From: Pagrus major
Lineage: Eukaryota; Chordata; Actinopteri; Spariformes; Sparidae
Assembly: GCF_040436345.1 (NCBI RefSeq)
Contig: NC_133234.1
Coordinates: 12,523,446 to 12,587,445, forward strand
Direction: 5' to 3'
Length of the DNA: 64,000 nt
Shown here: positions 51,001 through 63,171 of the stretch, one piece after another
How the letters are laid out: each line of letters opens with the position of its first letter
Numbering within the stretch: the first letter of the stretch is position 1
The notes under the pieces: model-generated
Told to the model about the DNA's origin: nothing
What the model saw: the letters and a program-made list of their open reading frames with translations, nothing else
The model's database searches: none
Position numbers and translations under genes: made by a program

Positions 51001-52890
51001 ACATGCTGCTATCATGAAGTCCTCAATAATCCATGCTGAAACACCCTGCTGGCATTTTAACATAAAAATAGTAAACTGTTTTTAGAAAAAAATTAGGACA
51101 TAATAGAAAACTTTTCATATTTATCTACATGCTGCATTTATAATCAACTGAAATCAAACAAATTCAGATTCTTGCATTTTAAGCTATACAAACCTGAAAA
51201 ATGAGTATCAGCCAGGAACGTTTGTCTTTTTGTCGCAGGTGACATCAGTAGCCCCAAATTCTCCTCAAGACTCTCTATCCTCTCTGAGTAAACTAAAAAG
51301 TACTCCTTGGCATTCAATCTGCCCAATACCCGGATATTAACCGTTTCCAAAATAACTCTACAGTAGCACCTACATTTTCTGGTTCCTAATTCTCGAGAAA
51401 GATCAAGGTAATTTCTAAAACCTTCCTGAACATTATCAGGGTCTCCCCCCAGCAAACTGGTGAGCGGACGTGGTGAGCAGACGTGGTGAGCGATGTCCTT
51501 TGTGATTAACAGTAACTTGGCAACAGTAACAAACAATAGCTTCACTCAGTAAATGTAGCTGATGGTATAATCTTCGTGTAATAGCTGCTTCTGCCATTTT
51601 TACCCTAAAAATTAAATGTAGGTGTTTACTGGGCATTACGATAGATAAGGATGGTGGGAGTGGACCATTGCAGGAAACTTGAGTGTGATCTTTTTTTTGT
51701 CTTTCTTTTTTTTAAAATCATGCCCCTAATTTGGTTCCCTGAAAACTCCCACATCAACAGGAAAAAACACACACAAAATCTAGATAACAGTTAACAGTTA
51801 AAAATATATTCCAGCCAGTTTGATCTTGGTTGATGTCAGTCTCATTTTTGATTTAATAATTTTACAGTCTATACAACCCTGCTGTTTGTGTCTTTTGCCA
51901 TTTGACAAAGCAAACCATTCCTCACAGACAGTTGTCACTCATTGCTTGACTTACTGTCACCAAACAGAACCACAAAATTATCCTCCTCCGCCTTTTACTC
52001 GAAACAAAAGTCATTGTCTTCAACTAGAAAGAAAAAAAAGACTAACTTGAAATCACTGGTCTCTCCATATAAACTTGTTAAATCCTTTGATTGTAATGAC
52101 TTTTTCTTATAATATTTGAAAGACTTTGAGAAAACTTCAACCATGAAGGATATGTCGTCCTTTAATCTCATTTCATCAATCACAGATCCTGTTGCCTTAC
52201 TGATAAGCCTTCAATCTCACCTCTGTGGTTGATAAGAACAGCAGAATGTGAATTTGTGGTTGACGATGTCATAAATAAATAAATGAAGTTGCTGAAGATT
52301 AATCAGAATGAAAGATTGATCTACAGTATAATTAAACTGGAGATCATGTTTTGGCTCCGTTATGAATGAAAGTAGGCTCCAGTGCATGTCTCTTACGTTT
52401 AATGATGTATTATGTTGTATCCATAATTATTATTTATATATTTCCATGAAAAATTGATTGTCCTCATCTTACGATCAGAAGCACACTTCACTGTCTTCTT
52501 CATTATGATCCAACCATCCACCCTCCAGAGTATCACTAACTAAGTGATAAATGTCAAAAAACTGTAATTTGGACTGGTTGCTTTTATGGTTGTTTTCTGA
52601 TGTAATTGTTTTTTTTAAAAAACTGGTTTCTGTGTATGGGCCTACATGTTTGCTCAAAATTAATTAAAAGAAAGAGGTAGAAAGGTAGAATAGATTTGTG
52701 AAACACAGAAAAGCCACTTCTGCCATGAATCAGTTCAAAGGTGAATCTGTTAAAAGAAGCTCTTACCTTCTGTTTCTGCTTGTGAAGAGACGGAGCAGGA
52801 CGTAGACTGAAGATCCACATAGCAGTCGTCCTGCCACGTAATGCGTTTGCTTCGGTCCAGGATAGAATCGTAATGTGCCTTCCTCTCCAT
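39075..52890 (-). CDS. nlrc3: nlrc3 (NLR family CARD domain containing 3)
   Basis: A cytosolic NOD-like receptor; in mammals it dampens NF-kB, TRAF6 and STING signalling (family knowledge). There are 17 phase-consistent exons: 52767-52890, 48737-49000, 46582-48328, 46408-46494, then thirteen 84-nt LRR exons starting at 46037, 45290, 45099, 44898, 44529, 44291, 43895, 43353, 42245, 41861, 41057, 39881 and 39322, and a last exon 39075-39165. Together they encode 1134 residues. Residues 42 to about 129 look CARD-like. The NACHT domain has Walker A GVAGIGKT at about 221-228 and Walker B LLILDGLDEF at about 291-300. The C-terminal half is a ribonuclease-inhibitor-type LRR ladder. The repeat order matches mammalian NLRC3 one to one down to the ending GAKVISDAIRANAPGCVVDI. 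There is no B30.2 domain or FISNA extension, so this is the conserved single-copy gene rather than an expanded fish NLR-C paralogue. The start Met at 52890 is chosen because it is the first in frame after a possible acceptor at 52902. Confidence 0.95.
41401..41465. repeat. Dispersed intronic repeat (ctagctaacgttacagctc), copy A
   Basis: Shares gcatc-actcatg-atga, ctagctaac and gttacagctc with 42742-42822 in another nlrc3 intron. It looks like part of a MITE family that carries gctagc palindromes. Confidence 0.4.
42742..42822. repeat. Dispersed intronic repeat, copy B
   Basis: The partner of 41401-41465, with the same motif order and a short extra gctatctaagctagtt insertion. It is immediately followed by the AT-rich repeat at 42865-42960. 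Confidence 0.4.
42865..42960. repeat. aattgattaatcg-type fish repeat
   Basis: The segment includes gatcaatttaattgttgaaa and actaattgattaatcg, ending ttgttgcagctcta. It is related to the fragments at 1863-1945 and 4570-4690. It is intronic and non-coding. Confidence 0.45.
43673..43752. repeat. Dispersed repeat, copy B
   Basis: The partner of 34465-34543 (gctgcttggttcagtgtgaa, then ggcagtgtagaggtgagctt). It lies in the nlrc3 intron between the exons at 43353-43436 and 43895-43978. Confidence 0.55.
49690..49870. repeat. Fish interspersed repeat (atggatggcaat...ccaccactttgg)
   Basis: The segment has ctatggatggcaattttggt, cgttccaccactttggccct, gactgaaatatatcaacaac and tattggatgcaatgtcattt. This is a widespread fish element of tandem ~70-bp character, here a single diverged unit. 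It lies in the first large nlrc3 intron. Confidence 0.55.
50505..50672. repeat. RTE/SINE-type 3' tail, second copy
   Basis: The segment includes cttggcctggacccatcatc, aagtttcgtggaaaaccatt, an accaaccaacaaacaaacaa run and acataacctcctcgataatg. It is the longer copy of the family also seen at 7290-7395. Confidence 0.6.
51144..51597 (-). pseudogene. Unrecognised broken ORF inside an nlrc3 intron
   Basis: A frame opens at an AUG in a good context (AAAAATGG, 51597) with MAEAAITRRLYHQLHLLSEA. The protein-like sequence continues in a frame shifted by one (ending at 51144) with GDPDNVQEGFRNYLDLSREL and NAKEYFLVYSERIESLEENL. No intron between the two would be large enough to splice. It does not match anything I recognise. 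It may be a frameshifted retrocopy or a transposon-derived gene. Confidence 0.35.
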
Positions 52891-52902
52891 GAGACAGTCT
52901 GA

Positions 52903-55601
52903 TAATCTCTGCCGTCAGAAGTTCCCGTTTGTGTCTATACTACACAAAACAGCATTATTTACACGAAGTCCAACTGCCCCAGACTACATCTTCAAAAACT
53001 CCCTCCACTGTCGATTAACACTAAAGTTTATTATATTCTGTGTTAGGTCGTTTGTTAGTTATTCAGTATTTCTATTTAAAAGCAGAGAAAATAAACTTTC
53101 AAAATGAGCTCAAAGCGTACCGAACAATGTGCTCTAAAGTTTTCACTGATAATGTTCAGATCTATTTTGAATATTAATAAAACCAGTTTGATAAACAGAT
53201 GGAAAGAAAAAGCTTACAACTTGAAAAAGCAATATCAAGGCCAGCAAAATGAATTAACATAAGTTGCCTCAGGCCTTGTTATTTTTCTTAACCAGTTTTC
53301 TTTAGGTCCATCACTACATGCAGAGACAGGGCTACCACGACCCCACAAAAATTAAGACTGGTGACTGGGTGTTCATTATTGTTTTTATGAAGTTGTCTGT
53401 ACCAAAGTTGATATTAGATCACAATGTGTCAAAATTAAAAATCTAATTTTGCACAAATCCTACAGTCTGCCTTGGATGGATTTTGAAGGAGACATGCATT
53501 TTATATTACTTCATTATTTAATGAATCATCTTGTCAGTGAGGCCTACACAAATTCATCCAAATGAAAGAACAGTAATTTGGGGCGTTGCACTTGACTGTT
53601 GTCAACTAGTGTGTAGTGATCAAATAACATCTGAAGGATTTGATTTGATCCATCTTGCAATTAATATATGATTCATATTCTGTTTAACTTTGAAATACCA
53701 CTAGTAAAATAAGTAAAAACTCCTGTGGGAGGGTCACCACGCTATACACTTGCTCTGACAGAAAGTTTGTTATGAGTTCCTGAAGCCCACAGTGATGCTG
53801 TCTCTGGGACAGGCTGACTACTTCTCTTTAGCTTTTAAAAGACAAACATATATGCTGCTTAATTTATTCTAGGATCTATTGTATCTTGCCTTCCATATTT
53901 ATTTTTTCTATCTTTTGCAAAACACATTATACTGCATCTATTAGTATGAAATGTGGTATATACATTTATATATCATATCGTTTCACATCACAGCTTAGTA
54001 GCAAAACTGCAGTGAAAGTACTGCAAACAGCAATTTAAAATGATGCTTGAGGTTTCACAGAGACAAACGGGAAATGGCGAATGCCTTCCTGTGTGGTTTG
54101 TTGCTGATCACGTAACTTCTCTCAAAGGAAGCTGATTCAAAAACCCAGACCTCATACCGTGACAGCTTTGCCAGCTCAAATGTACATATCTTAATGGGCA
54201 AAGCCACAAATACTGATGATGTTGTAGAAATGTGTTGGGGATGGTGTCTAACAGCTACGACCGTGTTAAACTGACAAATAGCCCGGTACAGAAACACATT
54301 ACACATTATTATCCTTATCATCAGTGATAAGCAAAAATAGCAGCAGCATTTTTATGATGCAACAGGCAGACAAGTTGTACATTAAGTTAAGACTTGTTAA
54401 TCATGCACGTGTCTGTATACGTCAGGAACGTTCAATTTTCATTGTTCTGGAGTAGAAACAGACTCAAGCCATGATGGAAAGTTAAAGTCTATGACTGCAG
54501 TCAGTATGAAAAACCTTCCGTAGCTGTGAAGGGTAAACACTGTGGCGAAAATGTGTGAAAAAAAAAACTCTGTTCACTCACCATGGGCTCGTTGGAAGTT
54601 TCCTGTAGGTGTTCAAAGGATGTAAAATGCTGCCCACACAGATGTTTTATGTGGCAGCGCCATAAATATCCCAAAAGCGGGTGCAGGATAATTTCAAATG
54701 TGAATCAGAGGAATCTCTAAAAAGGAGTGAGATCTGTTTGACGACTACTGAGCTAATGAAACGAGTCACAAACACACAGCATCTTCATACAGCACTGCTG
54801 CTGGAGATATCATGCTGCGGCTCCTTCCTGTCTGTCTGATCTGCCTTCCTGTGCTGCGGTTAGAAGGTTGAACAGTGAAAAAGAAAGAAGCGTGTGCTCG
54901 CAAAGTGACATCGTCCAAGGCCTGAAAGTTTAACCACGCTTCAGTCTCTGCTATTTGGACTGATCTGAATACAGAGCGAGGGGACAACAGGTCAAGAAAC
55001 AGCTGTGAAACTTAATTGGACATTCTTGGAAGTATTTTATTTCAAACCTGCTGCTACATGTGCATGATGTTGGAGGGGAAACAGGGATGAACAAACTGGA
55101 AGGCAAACACCGGAAAGAGAGCTTTTAATTTACAACCTGGCGATGCAGACGATACAAAGTTTTCTTTCCAATGTTTTTTGTGACATCTTAAGCTGTAGAC
55201 CACATATATTTGCTGCATGTATGCAGATGTTTAGTGCCCAGTGTTAACATTTGAGTTTCTCTTACAGTTGTGTTATGATTTGAATGCTGCTGCTCCTGAT
55301 CTGTGAATATTTAACCAAGATTGTTTGTTCAGATTCTACTTCTTATGATGGTTATCAGTGCACTATATACAGTATAGAGTATATAGGGATGAATGTTGAT
55401 TGTAATGTTAAACAAGTGCTCTGAGCAGAAGTATCTCACATTTTATTCAATAGTCCACACACGTGCATGTCGATATATTGTTGTTTAAAACTTTCTACAT
55501 GTACCATTTCACACAAAACCTAAAAATATAAACGTTTACAGTAAAATGCATTTTATGAACATCACATCATTTCAAGAGGGGGATACACCATACTTTCTCA
55601 C
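52903..55601. other. Upstream region of nlrc3, no supported gene
   Basis: AT-rich. A GC-richer block at 54600-54980 next to a good splice donor could be the nlrc3 promoter and first exon. No other gene is visible. Confidence 0.4.
54593..54640 (-). other. Possible nlrc3 5' UTR exon end
   Basis: The minus strand reads CGAGCCCATG|GTGAGTG, a good donor. It could splice to an acceptor at about 52902 just before the nlrc3 start codon. The upstream AUG at this junction would be out of frame with nlrc3. The 5' boundary is unknown. Confidence 0.3.
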
Positions 55602-56515
55602 TTTAAAAGGTGTAATTTGTAGAAAATGGCCAGAATTCTAAGGTAGGTCCAAAACTATATGGGGCAGCAGAACTGCTCACTTTGCTGCTCACTGAACAGG
55701 ACTTCATTCTCTTCCTGTAGCAACTTCCTGTCGTTAGCAAGTAGCGTGGGTAGTGGTGGAGCTAAGCGGCCCTATTAGCTGACTGGAGTCTGCCCACCTT
55801 GGGTGACTCACGGGCAGTGGGGCACAGTCAGCTGGCTCCCAATGAACACAACTGGACACCAGACTGAGACTGAACAGCCTTTAAGCCACAGATACCAGTT
55901 TGAATACGGGGGATTTAGTATGGAGGCGATTTACAGCAGCTCCAATCAGGACTATGATTTCAGGGACAACAAGATATGGCAGGCGGGCATAGAAAACGGT
56001 GCATAGAGCTGGAATATTTTCGCATCTTACTCTGCAAATTTACGATTTATTTTGGCTGAACCAGATGATGACCAGGTGATCGTGGACAGACAAACCAAGG
56101 CTGTTTTGGTGGGTTTTATTTTGTTTGTGTAGTTTGAATGAAGTGCGTTAAAGTGAGTTAACAAGGCAATTAAGCTCGTCTTTGTTCCATAAAAGACATA
56201 AACTTGAATTTCAGACGGCGCACAGTTTGTCTGTTTTGTAAAAAAAAGATGTAAAATATTTTCTTTCTTGAGATTTTGTCAGTTTATTGTGATCTTGGTG
56301 CTTTTACATTGCCTGTTGGGGCCATCGGACTATAACCATACCAAGTGGTATGACGAGACAGGACGGGCCGGGACTAGCTGGTTAGCATCTCTACAACACA
56401 GTACACAGATGTTGTTGACATAACGTCTACACTGTTTTTTCACACTCGGTTGATAATGTCAGTTAATTTTCTGAATGTTGTTAAAAGGCCATATCTTACA
56501 AACTGCACCTTAAAA
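55602..56515. mobile_element. ~0.9 kb TIR element (ttaaaaggtgtaatttgtag ends)
   Basis: The left end is tttaaaaggtgtaatttgta followed by gaaaatggcc. The right end, reversed, is tttttaaggtgcagtttgta followed by agatatggcc. This is an imperfect terminal inverted repeat of about 30 bp. A short open frame inside (55803-56006) contains no transposase motif, so it is probably a non-autonomous element. Confidence 0.6.
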
Positions 56516-58087
56516 AGCTAAGAACAAGTCCTTAATTTACATGATTTTTCTGGGCTTTCATCCAATTTTTCATTGGGTGAACTTGCTGTAAAACAAAACT
56601 GATTTTATATGGTTAACTTTTGCTTGACAAATGGGTACTGAAGCAACAAACTGTAACTTCCTTCAAATACTGACGCTTTGGATTGGTAGCCAATCCGAAC
56701 TGCTAACCCAAGATGTAAATTTTTCAAGGAAGTTACATTTTGTTGCTTAAAACATGTCACTGAGGAAGAAAATCTTCTTACCAAGGTAAGCAAAGCATAA
56801 AAAATAAAAAAAATTCTGTGCACCACAGCAGCTGAGTAAGGCAACATTACAAGGCAAGCGGCACATTTACTATATTATACAGCATATCCAAGCTTATAAT
56901 TTATTTCATGGCACTTTGTAAGAGCAATTTTTATCATTATTTTCAAATTAAGCTGGAATCAAACTAACTGAACCAATCAAAATATTTCACTTTTGCTCTG
57001 ATTATACTTACTTACTGTATTTCTACAGTAAGTCATCATTTCAACGTGGTGACAACCGGTCCCCCCCTGAGAATACTATCATCATATCCATAGTATTTAC
57101 ACTTACGGCTGCAGCAGAGATGGCTGTACATTCCCTCTAATAAATGAGGAATCAGCTGATCAAATAACACACAAGTAAAAAGGCACAGGAAAGGTTTCTG
57201 AGCCACTAAAAAACACAAGTGAAACATAAAATAGCTCTGATTTTCTTAACACGAAGCAGTCTCTCATTAAAAACAAATACTCGTCATTCAGGATATTACT
57301 TCAACATCAGCCTCTCACATCCCTTTTTCTAATTTTCTAATACAAAAAATGTAAACAGTTTGCTTTAATTAAGCATACGAAAGTGGTTACAGACACTCAC
57401 CACAAGTTAGCTAAAGACATTCACATTTAAAAAGACAATCAAGCCCTTGAGTGAGTCTAAAATGGACTGTTACAGCACGTAGCAGGAGTCGACAAGTCGA
57501 CAGTTTTGAAGAATAAATGTGAGCTTGACAAGTATTATCTTGGTTATAAAGTCTGTTGTTAAAACACTGTAATACCAGCTGAAAATGTCATTAAATAGAT
57601 GGAGCTTCCTGCATAAATCAAAAGCATGATTGTTTAATTTTCAGGATTTAAAGGCTTTTTCCACAGTAACACGAACAAGTCAACAAAAATGACCATTTAG
57701 GACTCAAGTATTTTTTAAAAATCCTCCTTTTTATCTTCCTTTTCCTTTAAAAGTAGTAACCAGCACTGTTCACAGGCAAAGGTTGCACACTGACCTCTAC
57801 AAAAATATGTTATTATCTGTATGTTTTTCAATTCAACACGTTTTGCCTGATTTGATGTCTTAAGCGCCACACTCTTAGATACAGACAGCAACGATTCATT
57901 CCATCAATGATCTCCCATCGACACAGAGAAGGACACTTGTGGTGGCATTCATTTCAAAACAATCAGACAATCAGTTACGTACGTACAGGTCAAATAACCT
58001 TTGATTACCCCGGTCTCACACTCTCTCTGCTGAAGTCCTCTGACACACTTCAGAGCACATCCAGATGCAAGTGATTCAAAGCCTGGA
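56516..58087 (-). other. Probable 3' UTR/flank of the lamin-tail-like gene
   Basis: AT-rich, with no supported gene. The part nearest 58087 is likely 3' UTR of the gene that ends there, but the polyadenylation site cannot be fixed. Confidence 0.4.
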
Positions 58088-61000
58088 TTATAGATCTGAA
58101 AGTCCCTCTGCATGTTCACTCAGCTCCATGGTGTAATAGTCCAGAGGACGCCTAAAATAGAGACAGCAATGTTAACACAATCAAGCCTCGACGCCTTCAG
58201 CATCTGCTCATTGCAATCAGTTTCCAGTAACTGTTGTTAAAAGTATTCCAGGAGTCATTTACCGAGAAAGTTTTTTCCCACTCTGCCCTCAACCCAAGTT
58301 ATTTTTATGTCTAAATATATAAAATACACAAAAGAAAAATGCACTAAATGAGTGTGACTTTTATACTGTGTGACTCTTTATATCAGCAAAGCCTTCACTA
58401 AAAAAAAGTGACCAGAAAGGAACAAAGGCAATGATTGTATATGAACAAGAAACAATCTTGAGTGCAAGACTCCCAACAATGGAGCTTGATGAGCATTACT
58501 CACTCTGAATTGTACACATCTAACTAAAGGTATGCTATTCACAACACTTAATCACTATGCAATTGAAAGAGGCATTACAAGTCAATGGGTTAGACAAATG
58601 TTAACAATCTGGGCTTTGTGAAGATTGCAGCAAACCAACACATCCAGCTGAAGAGAGAGAGATAAGAAGACCGTTACCTTCTTCTGTAGAAATATGTGAA
58701 CAGAGCTGCTCCTAGTCCGAGCAGCAGGAGCACTGCTACTATCAGCCCTATCTGTAACCCCAGGGCAGACGCTGGAGAGACAAGTACAAACTCACCTCAG
58801 AATAAATGAATATGTATACTACATAGCCGTTCAAACATCAAACATCTTGATGAAACCAGCAGCAGATATTGTTAGTTTGTTTTAGTCCAGATTCTACAAG
58901 CCCATCTAAGGTTTAATTCAGACTAAAACTCCATGTAACAACAGTGAATATATTGGAGATAGGATGTAAAATACTCATTACAGAATGTAAACATACTCAA
59001 TGGCTATCACTGAAGAAGAATCAGTCAAAAATTGTTCTAAAAACAGGGCTTTGCTTTCATGAAATTCTTAAGGATTATTACTTTAAAGCAACCTTGTGTA
59101 GAAATTGGCATTTAGTGCGATTTGGCGCCCCCCGCAGTTTCTGAGTGCAACACCACTGTCGTAAATACAAATCCCAGGTCTGTAATAATTTGTCAGATGT
59201 AATGTAGATGCCAACTAAAAACAAAACTCATTACATCATAACGATGTTATGTCTTTAAACTTGTATGTTGAAGTAAACGTGTGTAACGCTGTGATCCTCC
59301 CCTCTCACTGAAGTTACACAGTGCAGAAACAAGTGATAGGAGGGCGGAGTCGCTGAGACAGAGACACCATTCGCCCTATTAGAAGACACTGTACTATCAA
59401 AATGATTATGAAGCTGTTAAAAGTTACAGAATGTTGCTTTGAGTACTTCCAGGTCGTTTTTATATTCCATGAAGCAGAGTCAGATTGCAGCATTGTATTG
59501 AACATAACAGCTGGGGAAATTGGACTAGAAGGGCTTAATAAGACTTAATGTGTGCCTAACTGCGATGTTCTTTCTTGCCTTGTTATTATATGTTATCAAG
59601 ATATTTTTATGTCCCTCTGTAGGAGTTAGAGTTGTGTTAGGAGGTGAAACTGCTTCCGACATGAGAGTGCTTTCAATTTATGGTAATTTCAGCTCATGAA
59701 TCATCCCCCACGCCCCCCCACCCCCACCCCCACCCCCACCCCCCACGTCTGACGTGGAAGATGCTAAACCATAATTCAGTCTCTTTTTTGTTGCCATGAC
59801 ATTTTGTCTTACATGTATTCACAGACTTATTTATAATACATGAAATCTAAATTATAAGAGACACTTTTCACTCATCACCAAGACTTGCTCGATTTTATGC
59901 AGTGTGTTTTGAGAAGGTTGAACGGGCTGGATTTTCACTGCAGACTACACACTGTTCATTCATTGATTTAGCTGATTAGTGCCAGTTTTCTTTTTGAAGT
60001 GAAGATTTTGTGTATGCTTTGTTCAGCTGTGAGAGCTGGTGGCTTACCTGTGCTTGTATAACGGTCTGTTGTTGGAGCGGAGCAGACGTCTCCCTGAGCA
60101 GGTGAAGGATTCATGTGTGATGTCTGGATGATGAGGGCCTTCTGATGGTTCGACAGTGCCTGGATGTTCCCCCACACTCGCAGCCACCCGGACACACAGG
60201 AAAAGTTGGCTCCTTGAACACAGACAGGGAAATGTTTCACCATCTGCATATGAAAGGGTCCAGGAGCTGACGTAACTTGGTAAATATTTACATTGTGTGA
60301 ACGGGAAACCGGAGATGGTACTTTTTTCATGACAATTATTTTGTGTGTATGGGGGATGCAGGATGTGAGAATGACAAGGGAATAGCCAAACCTCTCCCAA
60401 TGATTATACTTTGAGAGAATTATCTTCCAGAGGTGGAAGTGCTTGAAGGTGGTTGTTAAAGGATTTTTTCTGAGTGCAGCTCATCTCATCTGAGTTGCTT
60501 CAGGCTTTTACATTTGGGCTGCTTTTAAAAGTCAAATGCACCTACTCGTACCACTTCACTCTTGGGTAAAAATACTGCGCTATAACCACATATATTTATT
60601 TGTTCTCTTTCAACTCCAGCGACCTGCCCCGCTGTGTTGATTGTAAGGAGTCAAGTACTCTTTTCTTTCTTATCTACGTTTTTTGAACATATAATTTTTC
60701 CAAGCTCATGGATAACTCATCCATTTTCTTACATCAAAACGTGGTTTCAGTTCAGTGAAAGTGCCTCACCTTGGAGGTACAAGGCAGAGATGCCACAGTG
60801 ACACTTCTGCTCCAGGTAGTCGGCCACCTCGGCGACCCTCTTCCCCTTGATGAGACTGCTACAGTCTGGGACAAACAGAGAAGAAGATGTCAGTTTCTTT
60901 TTGAGTCACAGGTCAAACCATTTCTATTTTATTTACTGTATATCAGCCAAAATCACAAATCAAATATGTGTGTCCTTAGATCATAATTAAATCAGTTTGT

Positions 61001-63171
61001 ATACATTTCAGTTTTCTCAAGTTATGATGCCTCACCTCCTGACTGCTCCTGCCAGTCACTGGACAGCGGTCCGAGGCATAGGTCAATGTGACTTGAGAAG
61101 GCGGAGCTCGGACAGAGGTTGGTGCTGTGAGGTGTGGGCGAGGAGCTCGTCCAGGAGGAGGGGCTCCTCACCTCGCAGCATGAACACCGGCTGAGCGAAA
61201 CAGGACCATCTTCCACTGACCTGCAAGTTGTGTATGAATACACATACAGTATATACATTCAGTAATAATAATGATAATAAAGTCTTTATGAGCACGTCTG
61301 CCCATAATGATATAAAGCAAATCAGAATTAAGGTTTATTTGCAAACCAAGCTGTTTAAGAAAATGGTGTATTTTTCAACATTTACATGGTTGTGGTTACA
61401 GTAATGCTCTTGAAAGTTAAAAAGCCCAAAGTCAGCACCAACACAAGCTCCTCTCTCCCACAGAAAACACTGCTCCTAAAACTGCTCCTCGTCAGTTGTC
61501 CCGCCTTTAATTCTGTGACTTTGTGACATCACACTATGTCACCATGTAAAATGAGCATAATATGCTTGCCACTGAACTGCACAAAGCAGTATTTAAACCT
61601 TGCATTAATACATCAACTGGAGCCTTTATTACAAATTGAATTTGACCCTGAATAACTCGTCTCATGTACCTAGTTGTTAAGTGGCTCTCGGTCAATGTTC
61701 ACATGAAACAGATGGGAGCTGTTTTTATTAGATAATTACAGGACAGCCAACCGTGAAGCAGTATCTATAATAATAATAATAATAATAATAATGTATCATA
61801 TTAAAAGAGATACTGATCCTACACAGGAACTCTGATTGCTGCAGAGGCATCATGGCCCAGCAGAATGTATACTATAAGAAAACAACCAGAATTTAAAAGA
61901 ATCAGTAGAATTGGTACAAAAAAACTAAAATGTGCACTCCGGGGTTTTGGGTCTTGAACATAATGACCACAATCTACAAAATGAGCAGTTAATAAAACTA
62001 CAGCAGAAACTAAGTGCTATAATGTTCTCAGTTTGAAGGGTTTATGTGGCTGTGGAGACCCCTACGTGGAGAAAGAAGAAGAATCATCATGATTTTATCT
62101 ATATGGAAAGTTTGTACTGACAAAGCAGAAATGATGGAATATGAGCGCTGCGGTAAAGGCTTCACTGAGCCAATCACTGTCAGAAATCCAGGGTTTCCCT
62201 CAGGAAACTGGTTAGCGTAGCTGATTGTGAGTGATTGAACTGTTTACCTCCAACATTTTCCATCTGAAGAAAAAAAAACAACCCCCTGACACTTATTCAA
62301 GCTGCTTCAGCTAATCAACATGAAGCACAAGTGCAATGAGTAAGCTTAATTAATCACTGCCATCTGCTGAGTTGAGTCTGACAGATCCCGACTCATTAAA
62401 TATGTGGCATTTGCTGCGTGAGTATTACTTTTTAGATGGTTCTGTGACATTGGCCCAATTAAAATAATAAGATGAAAGTCTTTACATGACATATCCAGCA
62501 GTCAGATTAATATCCATAATTGGATTTAAGATTTATCCTTAGTGTGAAAGTTAAAACATGTAAATCTTGTCAGTGATTCATGCTGTGTGGTTTATGCTGT
62601 GTTTACCTGAGAGCTGGAATCACTTGTCTCCCTCTGGTGGTGGACAGGGAGGACAGCAGCTGCTGGTTTTCACTGAACACAAGCACATCTCTGAGACTGG
62701 AGTTGGTCAGAGCAGTGCCAGCTCTGCAGACGCTGAACAGGTCGTAACACAGGACTACCGCTCCTCGCACCGGCACCGTAGAGCCCTCCGTGAAAGTCTG
62801 ATCTATGCAGGGGAGAGAGGAGGTGAAGGAGTACAGTGAGAGGTGGTGGGAGTGGATGCAAAACAAGGAACGTGAGAGTCATCTGTACTGTGCTCACCTG
62901 CCCCAGTGACATTTCCAACGACGTAAAATCCGTCCTGGTCAATAGATCCAGTCAAAGGGAGGGCGATGACGGTCCCACTGCGCTCCTGGTCAAACACAGT
63001 GAGCACCAGGCCCTGCAGGTCTGTCATGGGGGGGCCATGCAGCTCTACAAACGCCCTCTGCTGGCTGTGATTGGTCCAATAGCCACTAGCAACCTCACTG
63101 ATGACCACACCCTCTGGGGCTGGAGGGGGACGGGGGCAGCTGTTCTCCCTCAGAGGGGTGGGTGGAGCCAC
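58088..63171 (-). CDS. Single-pass membrane protein with lamin-tail-like domain, 5' end off window
   Basis: I do not recognise this gene. Seven phase-consistent exons are visible: 62898-63171, 62607-62802, 61036-61220, 60770-60865, 60048-60212, 58678-58771 and 58088-58151, giving 357 residues to the stop. The first visible part reads GVVISEVASGYW, AFVELHGPPMTDLQGLVLTV and GFYVVGNVTGA. The pattern FVEL-x-LxGLxLxxF-xxGFYxVG resembles a lamin-tail (LTD) beta sandwich. A Cys-rich stretch follows (SRCSCCEV, DLCLGP, KCHCGISALYLQ). Then come a membrane segment (QIGLIVAVLLLLGLGAALF) and a short tail, YRRRRPLDYYTMELSEHAEG. The orientation is probably type I, with the LTD outside. The signal peptide and N-terminus must lie beyond 64000. 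Adhesion or secreted-matrix roles are possible, but no function is claimed. Confidence 0.85.
59084..59438. mobile_element. MITE-like element in an intron
   Basis: The left end is tttaaagcaaccttgtgtag. The right end, reversed, is ctcaaagcaacattctgtaa. These form imperfect inverted ends about 355 bp apart. The interior (ggcgccccccgcagtttctg onwards) has no coding motif. The target duplication is not clear. Confidence 0.45.
59705..59747. repeat. C-rich (CCCCAC)n tract
   Basis: About 40 bp of ccccca/ccccac units. It is a low-complexity tract in an intron of the lamin-tail-like gene. Confidence 0.9.
61440..61566. repeat. MITE end, ttttacatggtgaca/gagcataatatg type
   Basis: Contains ctgctcctcgtcagttgtcc, gtgacatcacactatgtcac and catgtaaaatgagcataata. 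This looks like the opposite end of the family seen at 38450-38625. Intronic. Confidence 0.4.
61766..61794. repeat. (TAA)n microsatellite
   Basis: About nine tandem taa units in an intron. A short second patch of taataataatgataataa lies near 61263. Confidence 0.9.

Larger units (their letters stand above)
49001..52766 (-). other. Large first intron of nlrc3
   Basis: Between the start exon and the CARD-like exon. It holds two retroposon-type repeats (49690-49870 and 50505-50672) and the unrecognised broken ORF at 51144-51597. Otherwise it is AT-rich. Confidence 0.6.
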
